The notes beneath the pieces were generated by a model. That model was not told the DNA's origin and did no database searches. It saw nothing but the letters and a program-made list of their open reading frames with translations. 12,934 bases of DNA from CAVAVT01 sp963592185 (GTDB taxonomy: Bacteria; Bacillota; Negativicutes; Selenomonadales; Selenomonadaceae), in NCBI GenBank assembly GCA_963592185.1, contig CAVAVT010000040.1, forward strand, positions 1 through 12,934. Direction: 5' to 3'. The position numbers were made by a program, and so were the translations under genes. This document shows positions 7,075-12,934 of the stretch, piece after piece. Positions within the stretch are counted from its first letter, which is position 1, and every line of letters begins with the position of its first letter.

Positions 7075-7089
7075 GGAATTGTTGAATAT

Positions 7090-7118
7090 ATTATATTATA
7101 CTTTAACCATATTGAAAA
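7090..7118 (-). promoter_or_regulatory. Predicted promoter of the Crp/Fnr-family gene
   Basis: On the minus strand TTTTCA (7113-7118) lies 17 bp from TATAAT (7090-7095), with a predicted start near 7083. Another TATAAT at 7095-7100 overlaps it, so the exact start is uncertain. It overlaps the hcp promoter, which makes the two divergent units likely competitors for polymerase. Confidence 0.45.
7097..7102 (+). promoter_or_regulatory. Predicted activator-dependent -10 element of hcp
   Basis: TATACT is a good -10 element, but the -35 position (around 7074-7079, CGGAAT) is poor. A good -10 with a weak -35 and an activator palindrome at -41.5 is the class II pattern of Crp/Fnr-activated promoters. 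The predicted start at 7109 gives a 46-nt leader before the hcp ATG. Confidence 0.6.
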
Positions 7119-7154
7119 TGTGTATTCTATATTGCATAAAAGGAGAGTGCCGTA

Positions 7155-8750
7155 ATGGATAACAAGATGTTTTGCTTTCAGTGCGAACAGACAGCTGGAT
7201 GTACAGGCTGTGCAGGAAAAATGGGTGTGTGCGGAAAAACCGCTGATATAGCCGGTCTTCAGGACAAGCTTACTGGTTCACTTATCGGTCTTGCAAGAGC
7301 AAGCGAAGTTGGAGAAAATGTCACCCCGGACACTTTTAAGCTCATGATTGAGGGACTGTTCACCGCTGTAACCAATGTAAACTTCAATGCAACAACAATC
7401 AACGCCCTTATTGAAAAAATCGAGGCTGACAAAAACAGCCTTGCTCCAAACTGCTGCGACTGTGCATCCGCCTGTGGCAGAAACGATAACTATGACATGA
7501 CTAATCTTTGGAACGCAGACGAAGATATCCGCAGCCTGAAGTCCCTTATTCTCTTCGGAATCCGTGGCATGGCAGCCTATGCACACCACGCGATGGTTCT
7601 AGGATATACCGCTGCTGAGGTAAACAATTTCTTTGCAAAGGCACTTTTTGCCATCGGCGAGGACTGGGGCATGGACAAGCTTCTCCCCATCGTAATGGAA
7701 GTTGGAGAAAAGAATCTTTCCTGCATGGCTCTGCTGGATAAGGCAAACACAGAGTCCTACGGCTCTCCTTCACCGGTAACAGTTCCACTTACTGTTGAAA
7801 AGGGTCCCTTCATTGTAATTTCCGGCCATGACCTTCACGATTTGAAACTTCTTCTGGAGCAGACCGAGGGCAAGGGTATCAACATCTACACCCACGGTGA
7901 GATGCTTCCGGCACACGGCTATCCTGAGCTGAAGAAGTACTCACACCTTAAGGGCAACTTCGGAACCGCATGGCAGAACCAGCAGAAGGAATTTGCAAAT
8001 ATTCCTGCCCCTATTCTCTTTACCACCAACTGCCTCATGCCTCCTAAGGCAAGCTACTCCGACCGTGTATTCACAACTGCATTGGTTTCCTATCCTGAAA
8101 TCAGCCACATTGATGACAAAAAGGACTTTACACCTGTCATTGAAAAGGCTCTTGAACTTGGCGGATATGCAGAAGACCAGGCATTCACCGGAATAAACGG
8201 CGGCCATACAGTAATGACCGGCTTTGCCCGTGAAGCTGTACTGGGTGTTGCTGACAAGGTTATCGATGCTGTAAAGCAGGGCGCAATAAAACATTTCTTC
8301 CTTGTGGCTGGCTGTGACGGCGCACGCCCTGGCCGCAACTACTACACTGAATTTGTAAAGCAAACTCCTGCAGACACAGTTGTGCTGACACTTGCCTGCG
8401 GAAAATACCGCTTCAATGATTTGGACCTTGGTACCATCGGCGGACTTCCACGTATCATGGACATTGGACAGTGCAATGATGCCTACAGCGCCATCCAGAT
8501 TGCTGTTGCCCTTTCCAAGGCATTTGACTGCGGCGTAAATGACCTGCCTCTGTCACTGGTTCTTTCCTGGTACGAGCAGAAAGCTGTATGCATTCTCCTG
8601 ACTCTGCTGCATCTTGGAATCAAGAACATCCGTCTTGGTCCTACACTTCCGGCATTCGTATCCCCCAATGTCCTCAATTATCTTGTGGAAAATTTTGGAA
8701 TTGCTCCTATTACCACTCCTGAAGAGGACATTAAGACACTTCTCAGCTAA
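7155..8750 (+). CDS. hcp: Hydroxylamine reductase / hybrid cluster protein
   Basis: A 531-residue cytosolic iron-sulfur protein. Hybrid cluster proteins reduce hydroxylamine in vitro and act on nitric oxide in vivo. The N-terminal cluster is held by C7, C10, C19 and C26 (spacing x2, x8, x6), the class I anaerobe-type pattern. All hybrid-cluster ligands are visible: H225 in SGHDLHDL, E249 in HGEML, C293 in TTNCLMPP, C387 in VAGCDGARPGR (position of the persulfide Cys), C415 in LACGKYRF, C440 in IGQCNDAY, and E474 and K476 in SWYEQKA. Length is near the roughly 550 residues of the Desulfovibrio protein, so it should be functional. AAGGAG precedes the ATG by 9 bases. It is divergent from the Crp/Fnr-like gene, whose product probably controls it. 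The Cys-rich ferredoxin-like protein at 11274-12038 is a likely electron-transfer partner. Confidence 0.96.
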   Translation: MDNKMFCFQCEQTAGCTGCAGKMGVCGKTADIAGLQDKLTGSLIGLARASEVGENVTPDTFKLMIEGLFTAVTNVNFNATTINALIEKIEADKNSLAPNCCDCASACGRNDNYDMTNLWNADEDIRSLKSLILFGIRGMAAYAHHAMVLGYTAAEVNNFFAKALFAIGEDWGMDKLLPIVMEVGEKNLSCMALLDKANTESYGSPSPVTVPLTVEKGPFIVISGHDLHDLKLLLEQTEGKGINIYTHGEMLPAHGYPELKKYSHLKGNFGTAWQNQQKEFANIPAPILFTTNCLMPPKASYSDRVFTTALVSYPEISHIDDKKDFTPVIEKALELGGYAEDQAFTGINGGHTVMTGFAREAVLGVADKVIDAVKQGAIKHFFLVAGCDGARPGRNYYTEFVKQTPADTVVLTLACGKYRFNDLDLGTIGGLPRIMDIGQCNDAYSAIQIAVALSKAFDCGVNDLPLSLVLSWYEQKAVCILLTLLHLGIKNIRLGPTLPAFVSPNVLNYLVENFGIAPITTPEEDIKTLLS

Positions 8751-8771
8751 AACTCAAAATTCCCATAAACG

Positions 8772-8819
8772 AAGAAAAATCCCGGAGATTACAGTTTCTG
8801 CAATCCCGGGATTTTTCTT
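8772..8819. terminator. Bidirectional terminator between hcp and trpG
   Basis: AAGAAAAATCCCGG (8772-8785) pairs perfectly with CCGGGATTTTTCTT (8806-8819) over 14 bp, giving a GC core flanked by A and T tracts on either strand. Its right arm overlaps the trpG stop codon (8818-8820). It can end both the hcp and the trpEG transcripts. Confidence 0.9.
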
Positions 8820-9390
8820 ATTTATGTATCCTGTTGAGAAAGTTGTCCATCATAGTTTTTCCTTCAGGAGTCAGTATCGATTCTGGATGGAACTGTATTC
8901 CTTCCACATCATACTCCTTGTGTCTGACCCCCATAATCATGCCATTTTCCAGCTCACTGGTGACCTCCAGGCAGTCCGGCAGAGTCTCCCTGTCAATTAT
9001 TAGAGAATGATATCTTCCAATTTTTATATCCTGAGAAAGTCCTTGATAAAGCCCCTTTCCATTGTGCTTTAAAGGTGAAGTTTTCCCGTGAATGATTTCT
9101 CCTGCACGTACAACCTTTCCCCCGAAAACCTCTCCAATAGCCTGATGCCCGAGACATATCCCAAGCACAGGTATTTTATCCTTCATTTCATCTATCAGCG
9201 CCTCTGTAATACCTGCATCCTTAGGCTCTCCGGGGCCGGGAGATATTACAATCGCCTCATAGCCCTTATTTTTCACTTCTTCCACTGTAATCATGTCGTT
9301 TCGCACAACCTCAACCTCTGCCCCAAGCTCGGACAGCAGCTGAAATACATTATATGTAAAGGAATCGTAATTATCTAAAAGTAACAACAT
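8818..9390 (-). CDS. trpG: Anthranilate synthase glutamine amidotransferase subunit
   Basis: A 190-residue class I glutamine amidotransferase that frees ammonia from glutamine for the TrpE partner in the first step of tryptophan synthesis. The oxyanion segment SPGPGEP is at 50-56, the nucleophile C79 is in GICLGHQ (77-83), and the remaining triad residues H168 and E170 are in FHPES. Length is normal for a free-standing TrpG. The start codon overlaps the end of trpE by 20 bp, and AGGAGG lies upstream inside trpE, so the two are translationally coupled. Such subunits can also serve as PabA in folate synthesis; the T-box-controlled trpE partner favours TrpG, with dual use possible. The gene ends at a strong terminator, with no further trp genes after it. 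Confidence 0.93.
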   Translation of the reverse strand: MLLLLDNYDSFTYNVFQLLSELGAEVEVVRNDMITVEEVKNKGYEAIVISPGPGEPKDAGITEALIDEMKDKIPVLGICLGHQAIGEVFGGKVVRAGEIIHGKTSPLKHNGKGLYQGLSQDIKIGRYHSLIIDRETLPDCLEVTSELENGMIMGVRHKEYDVEGIQFHPESILTPEGKTMMDNFLNRIHK

Positions 9391-10870
9391 CGTTTTCTAC
9401 CTCCTCTACCACCTCAAAGAGAGCTTTGGACTTCTGCAAAATTTCATTGTACTCATTGATGGGAACGGAATCCGCCACAATTCCAGCTCCGGACTGGATA
9501 ACAGCGGTATCATTATTTTCAATCCTCATAGTACGGAGGGTGATACACATGTCCATGTTGCCGCAGAAATCCATATATCCAACAGTTCCGGAATAGGTAT
9601 CACGCTTTACAGGCTCCAGCTCGTGGATAATTTCCATTGCTCTAAGCTTTGGCGCACCGCTGACAGTCCCGGCTGGGAAGGTTGCCTTCAATACATCCAT
9701 TGGGGTGTAGCCCTTCTTTAAGTTTCCCACTACCTCGGACACCATATGCATTACATGGCTGAATTTCTCAATCTGAAGAAGCTTTGTCACCTTTACGGTT
9801 CCAGCATCGCTGATACGTCCAATATCATTTCTTGCCAAATCCACCAGCATGGAATGTTCCGCACATTCCTTGATGTCCTGCTTAAGATCTGCAGCCAACT
9901 CCGCATCCTCAGCCTCATTTTTTCCACGCTTTCTAGTGCCAGCGATTGGATAGGTGTAAACTGTATCCCCTGATACCTTTACCAGCATTTCAGGGGATGC
10001 TCCCACCAGCTTTACACTGCCGAAATTAAGGTAAAACATATAAGGAGAAGGGTTCACCTGACGGAGCCTTCTGTAAAAATGGAAGGGTGGCTTTGTAATT
10101 TTTTCCCTGAACTGGCAGGACGGAACAATCTGGAATATATCTCCAGCAAAAATATGCTCCTTCGCCTTGTTAATTGCATTGATAAATCGGTCTGTCACCT
10201 GTCCATATTTTCCCAGAAAATCAACCGGGGATTTTCTGCTGGATTTCTCCGCAGGATGTGCTGTGGAGGGAGCCTCCAGACATTCAATAAGCCCATTCAT
10301 TTTTTCCTGAATCTCACCATATACCTCCTGGGGATCCTGATCCTTCAAATCCGCCAGATAGATGAGCTTTGCACTATTTTTCAGCGCATCATAAACCACC
10401 AGAACACGGCAAATCATAAATTGTCCGAGAAGCTCTTCCTCCCCAAGCTCCTTGCCACGGATTCTGTCAAAGGTGGAAACGATATCGTAATTCAGGTATC
10501 CAACCATTCCCCCGTTGGCAAGGGGGCTGTCCTTGATTTCCACCGCAGATTTATATCTCTCCATATATTTTTTTATTGATTCCACCGGTGAGCCTTCAAT
10601 GCTCTTCATTAAGTCATTTTCCCTAATCATGAGCTTGTCCTTGAATACCTGCAGCCTTGCAAACGGCTCCGCACCAATAAAGGAATATCGTCCAAACTGC
10701 TGATGGGTTGTGTCCACCGACTCCAAAATAAATCCATTTCCATCATTCACCAGCTTATAGAAAATAGACACCGGAGTATCCATATCCATATTTATTTCAG
10801 TTGAAACAGCTATCAGATTTGTTTCCTTTGCCAGCTGATTAAATTTTTCAAGTGATGGTGTAAGTTTCAT
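9371..10870 (-). CDS. trpE: Anthranilate synthase component I
   Basis: A 499-residue enzyme that converts chorismate to anthranilate with ammonia from TrpG. The N-terminal domain carries ILES (48-51), matching the LLES element that binds feedback-inhibiting tryptophan, followed by GRYSFIGAEP (60-69). The chorismate-binding domain shows GDIFQIVPSCQF (243-254), NPSPYMFY (273-280), ASPEMLVK (291-298), PIAGTRKRG (308-316), EHSMLVDLARND (338-349) and ATFPAGTVSGAPK (396-408), all typical of an active enzyme. The ATG at 10870 is preceded by AAGGAG at 8 bases. A GTG three codons upstream overlaps that ribosome binding site and is rejected. It is the first gene after the Trp T-box leader, so expression should rise when tRNA-Trp is uncharged. 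The T-box separates it from PabB/MenF-type relatives. Confidence 0.96.
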   Translation of the reverse strand: MKLTPSLEKFNQLAKETNLIAVSTEINMDMDTPVSIFYKLVNDGNGFILESVDTTHQQFGRYSFIGAEPFARLQVFKDKLMIRENDLMKSIEGSPVESIKKYMERYKSAVEIKDSPLANGGMVGYLNYDIVSTFDRIRGKELGEEELLGQFMICRVLVVYDALKNSAKLIYLADLKDQDPQEVYGEIQEKMNGLIECLEAPSTAHPAEKSSRKSPVDFLGKYGQVTDRFINAINKAKEHIFAGDIFQIVPSCQFREKITKPPFHFYRRLRQVNPSPYMFYLNFGSVKLVGASPEMLVKVSGDTVYTYPIAGTRKRGKNEAEDAELAADLKQDIKECAEHSMLVDLARNDIGRISDAGTVKVTKLLQIEKFSHVMHMVSEVVGNLKKGYTPMDVLKATFPAGTVSGAPKLRAMEIIHELEPVKRDTYSGTVGYMDFCGNMDMCITLRTMRIENNDTAVIQSGAGIVADSVPINEYNEILQKSKALFEVVEEVENDVVTFR

Positions 10871-10891
10871 GTGTATCACTCCTTAAAATAC

Positions 10892-10943
10892 AAAAAACCA
10901 TTCCGCCCCATATGCCTATAAAGACATACAAGGGCGAAATGGT
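10892..10943 (-). terminator. T-box-controlled intrinsic terminator
   Basis: ACCATTTCGCCC (10932-10943) pairs with GGGCGGAATGGT (10897-10908) over 12 bp, with one T-G wobble, and six T residues follow (10892-10897). The alternative antiterminator would use the T-box core just upstream. It lies 21 bases before the trpE start. Confidence 0.9.
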
Positions 10944-11220
10944 ATCACGGTGCCACCTTGCTTTAGAAAGCATAATACAAAACTACACTTTCCCTCATGG
11001 ATGCGGGATAAAATAACTATCCGATATCCTGGCCCTATAACGGGAGCACCCGTGCCAGCCTACTTGCCGCAGCTTTCGGAGACCACTCACAGGACCATTC
11101 ACAACAGCTTCTGAACCGGTCATCACACCTCCGACGAATCGGTCACCAGCTCGCTTTGTCAGAACAACTGTTACTACTATTTCCTGTTCCACGCTTTGAG
11201 TATTAAGTTGTAAACCTTAT
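10892..11220 (-). promoter_or_regulatory. Tryptophan-specific T-box leader (tRNA-Trp-sensing riboswitch)
   Basis: The minus-strand leader has the T-box core AAGGTGGCACCGTG (10946-10959), in which UGGC can pair with a tRNA 3' end GCCA, fitting the G discriminator of bacterial tRNA-Trp. Stem I pairs AACAG (11168-11172) with CTGTT (11103-11107) and TTCTGA (11159-11164) with TCAGAA (11109-11114). Above and below lie an AGUA-like 5' strand and a GAA-UGG-UCC 3' strand. The specifier codon is therefore UGG, Trp (11095-11097 on the plus strand as cca). Uncharged tRNA-Trp should favour the antiterminator and trpEG transcription. This leader fills the gap of about 400 bases between trpE and the ferredoxin-like gene; the start is from the predicted promoter. 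Confidence 0.93.
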
Positions 11221-11226
11221 GGCGTT

Positions 11227-11255
11227 AGTCTACTAAAATTAAAGACATTTGTCAA
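11227..11255 (-). promoter_or_regulatory. Promoter of the trpEG T-box transcript
   Basis: The minus strand shows a perfect TTGACA (11250-11255), a 17-bp spacer and TAGACT (11227-11232). The predicted start is near 11220. The -35 lies only about 19 bp past the stop codon of the ferredoxin-like gene, and no terminator is visible between them. Confidence 0.75.
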
Positions 11256-11273
11256 GCAGTAAAATACCCGTTG

Positions 11274-12038
11274 TTACGGACGCTCCTCTATTACCTCACC
11301 CTCAACGGAAAGAACTGTAACTTTCCAAGGAAGCATTTTGCCACTTTTTCCTATTGCGGTTTCCACAGCACGCTCCATTCCGCCACAGCAGGGAACCTCC
11401 ATGCGGAGAACATGTATGCTGCGGATATCATTGCGGCGGATAATCTCAGAAAGCTTCTCGCTATAGTCCAGTGGGTCAAGCTTAGGACAGCCAATAAGCA
11501 CCATATGGTCCTTAATGAATCTGTCATGGAAATTTGCACAGGAGTATGCTGTGCAGTCAGATGCCACCAAAAGCTTTGCTCCCTCGAAATACGGAGCCTG
11601 CAGCGGTGCCAGCTGTATCTGTACCGGCCAGTTTCTAAGGCGGCTTTCAGCCTCAGTCTGAACAGCTGCCGCAGCCACCGGCTTTACTACCGCATTCCGA
11701 GCCTTATTTCCGCCAAGCATTCTTGCCATACTTCCAGGACACATATGCACATGGGGCTTCTCGTTTTTCATAGCTTCTTCCTTTGCCTTCTTTTCCTTCA
11801 TCTCCTGCTGACGGGCCTTTACAGCCTCTTCATCATACTCAGCAGCCTCACGTTCAATAATCTGGATTGCATCCGCAGGACATGCTGGCAGACAGTCACC
11901 AAAGCCATCGCAGTAGTCGTCTTTTATCAATGTAGCCTTGCCATCAATCATCTCAATGGCATGCTCATGACATGCATCGGCACACAGCCCGCAGCCGATA
12001 CATTTTTCCTGGTCTATCTCCACAATTTTACGCTTCAT
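11274..12038 (-). CDS. Cys-rich ferredoxin-like iron-sulfur protein
   Basis: A 254-residue protein. An N-terminal two-cluster ferredoxin domain (about 1-62) has a full first motif, C13-x2-C16-x2-C19-x3-C23, and an incomplete second one, C43-x5-C49-x3-C53-P, with F46 where the second Cys is expected. A charged, probably helical linker (63-95, rich in Glu, Lys and Ala) leads to a second domain with C100, C162, C167, C184 and the pair C217-C218 (VPCCGGMERA). No membrane segment or signal peptide is seen. AGGAGAG precedes the ATG. Proteins of this build occur near hcp genes in anaerobes, and with hcp and a Crp/Fnr gene nearby, electron supply to Hcp or a redox-stress role is the likely job; this is inference. 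It may be co-transcribed with the ZIP gene upstream, but it also has its own promoter/operator. Confidence 0.85.
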   Translation of the reverse strand: MKRKIVEIDQEKCIGCGLCADACHEHAIEMIDGKATLIKDDYCDGFGDCLPACPADAIQIIEREAAEYDEEAVKARQQEMKEKKAKEEAMKNEKPHVHMCPGSMARMLGGNKARNAVVKPVAAAAVQTEAESRLRNWPVQIQLAPLQAPYFEGAKLLVASDCTAYSCANFHDRFIKDHMVLIGCPKLDPLDYSEKLSEIIRRNDIRSIHVLRMEVPCCGGMERAVETAIGKSGKMLPWKVTVLSVEGEVIEERP

Positions 12039-12067
12039 TTTTACACTCTCCTAAAGTTGATACCTCT

Positions 12068-12108
12068 AGTATAGCTTTTTCTGCATATTTTAACCGTGAC
12101 TCCGTCAC
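12068..12108 (-). promoter_or_regulatory. Predicted activator-type promoter and palindrome of the ferredoxin-like gene
   Basis: TATACT (12068-12073 on the minus strand) has a poor -35 (CGGTTA, 12091-12096). The palindrome GTGAC-TCC-GTCAC (12096-12108) is centred at 12102, which is -41 for a predicted start at 12061. This is the same class II geometry as at hcp, but with different half-sites. The pair could also form a 5-bp hairpin, but no T tract follows, so a terminator is unlikely. Confidence 0.5.
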
Positions 12109-12124
12109 ATTACAGCGAAAAGCA

Positions 12125-12910
12125 TCAGCCCAATGCCACATCCAGCGCCATCATAAGTGTGAAGCCCACAGCAAAAGTTATAACTCCGATATTTGAATGC
12201 TCCCCCTCAGACATTTCCGGGATAAGCTCCTCCACCACCACATACATCATAGAACCGGCAGCGAAGGCAAGAAGATATGGAAGAACCGGAACAATCATCG
12301 AAGCCGCCATTATTGTAAGAAGTCCTCCAATAGGCTCCACTATTCCAGAAAGTACACCTCCGCCAAAGGCTTTCATTTTACTAAGCCCTGAGGCACGAAG
12401 GGGCATGGATATAATCGCTCCCTCAGGAAAATTCTGTATGGCAATACCTATGGAAAGAGCCAATGCTCCTCCAATGGAAATCTCAGTTGCACCTGTCATC
12501 CATCCGGCCAGCACCACACCTACAGCCATGCCCTCTGGAATATTGTGAAGAGTCACCGCCAATACCAGCATGGTAGTTCTGGAAAGCTGGCTGTGCATAC
12601 CCTCAGCCTTGTCCGCATACATATGGAGATGTGGGATAACATGGTCCAGCAGCAGCAAAAACAGCGTACCTATCCAAAATCCCACCACCGCTGGAACAAA
12701 TGCCCACACACCCATGGCATCAGACTCCTCCATGGAAGGTATCAAAAGACTCCATATGGCTGCAGCCACCATGACACCTGCCGCAAAGCCTGTAAGAGCC
12801 TTCTGCACCACGGGATTCAGGTCCTTCTTCATGACAAATACACCGGCCGCCCCCAAAGATGTACCAATAAAAGGAATCAAAAGCCCCTGAATAACCTCAA
12901 TACTGAACAT
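12125..12910 (-). CDS. ZIP-family metal transporter
   Basis: A 261-residue membrane protein of the ZIP (SLC39/ZupT/GufA-like) family that takes up zinc or other divalent cations. About eight hydrophobic segments are visible. The TM4 metal motif is HNIPEG (122-127), the TM5 motif is QNFPEG (159-164, with Gln in place of the more usual His), and VEPIGG (191-196) and EELIPE (227-232) also match the family. A short loop with HVIPHLHMY (90-98) supplies three His residues between TM3 and TM4 and could bind metal. The ATG has GAGGTGG a few bases upstream. The gene starts 24 bases from the window edge, so its promoter and upstream neighbour are not visible. Its metal cannot be told from sequence. It lies 86 bp upstream of the ferredoxin-like gene on the same strand. 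Confidence 0.92.
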   Translation of the reverse strand: MFSIEVIQGLLIPFIGTSLGAAGVFVMKKDLNPVVQKALTGFAAGVMVAAAIWSLLIPSMEESDAMGVWAFVPAVVGFWIGTLFLLLLDHVIPHLHMYADKAEGMHSQLSRTTMLVLAVTLHNIPEGMAVGVVLAGWMTGATEISIGGALALSIGIAIQNFPEGAIISMPLRASGLSKMKAFGGGVLSGIVEPIGGLLTIMAASMIVPVLPYLLAFAAGSMMYVVVEELIPEMSEGEHSNIGVITFAVGFTLMMALDVALG

Positions 12911-12934
12911 AACACCACCTCGCTAGGATTTTAT

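Noticed and set aside
10995..11192. Minus-strand open frame of 65 codons upstream of trpE, a possible leader peptide
   Set aside because: It lies wholly inside the T-box leader, has no Trp-codon run as in attenuator peptides, and the RNA structure explains the sequence.
12056..12062. GTTGA half-site near the ferredoxin-like gene as a copy of the hcp operator
   Set aside because: Only five bases match, with no second half, and it lies next to the ribosome binding site; chance is sufficient.
11271..12074. Plus-strand open frame over the ferredoxin-like gene
   Set aside because: The minus-strand frame has ordered Cys motifs and a good ribosome binding site; the plus frame has neither.
12039..12124. 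GTGAC-N3-GTCAC as a terminator for the ZIP gene
   Set aside because: The stem is only 5 bp and is followed by no T tract; an operator at -41 fits better.

Overview
The window looks like chromosomal DNA of an anaerobic Gram-positive Clostridia species, most plausibly Lachnospiraceae or a relative. The reasons are a tRNA-sensing T-box leader upstream of trpE, strong AGGAGG-type ribosome binding sites, an anaerobe-type hybrid cluster protein with its Crp/Fnr regulator and ferredoxin, and sigma-A-like TTGACA-17-TATAAA promoters. The genus is an inference from gene content and cannot be fixed here. I see no phage, IS element, CRISPR array or tRNA/rRNA gene.

Layout. (1) Positions 1-3342 hold a compact three-gene locus. 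An IclR-family regulator (+) is divergent from a minus-strand pair made of an NRAMP-superfamily transporter and an arginase/agmatinase-family hydrolase, closed by a terminator at 1-41. Both effector proteins depart from their families at metal-binding positions: the hydrolase has Cys where a bridging Mn-ligand Asp normally sits, and the transporter lacks the DPGN and MPHN metal motifs. A 13-bp inverted repeat lies exactly at the predicted transcription start of the pair. (2) Positions 3355-7047 hold a shared nested-hairpin terminator, a beta-CASP metallo-beta-lactamase RNase-like protein, DNA polymerase IV (dinB) and a Crp/Fnr-family regulator, the three genes on the minus strand. (3) The regulator is divergent from hcp (hydroxylamine reductase/hybrid cluster protein, 7155-8750). 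The spacer holds a perfect GTTGA-N4-TCAAC palindrome centred at -41.5 of a predicted hcp promoter. (4) Positions 8772-11255 hold trpG and trpE on the minus strand, with a T-box leader whose specifier reads UGG (Trp). (5) Positions 11274-12910 hold a Cys-rich ferredoxin-like protein, likely an hcp partner, with its own palindrome at about -41 of its promoter, and a ZIP-family metal transporter.

How the parts work together. The IclR/NRAMP-like/ureohydrolase-like locus reads as a small inducible uptake-and-hydrolysis unit for an unknown, probably nitrogen-rich organic compound; it is the best candidate in the window for an undescribed system. The Crp/Fnr-like gene, hcp and the ferredoxin-like gene form a likely nitrosative/redox stress module that is physically interrupted by the Trp-controlled trpEG unit. 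Every gap above 300 bases is accounted for: the only one, 10871-11273, holds the T-box leader and its promoter.
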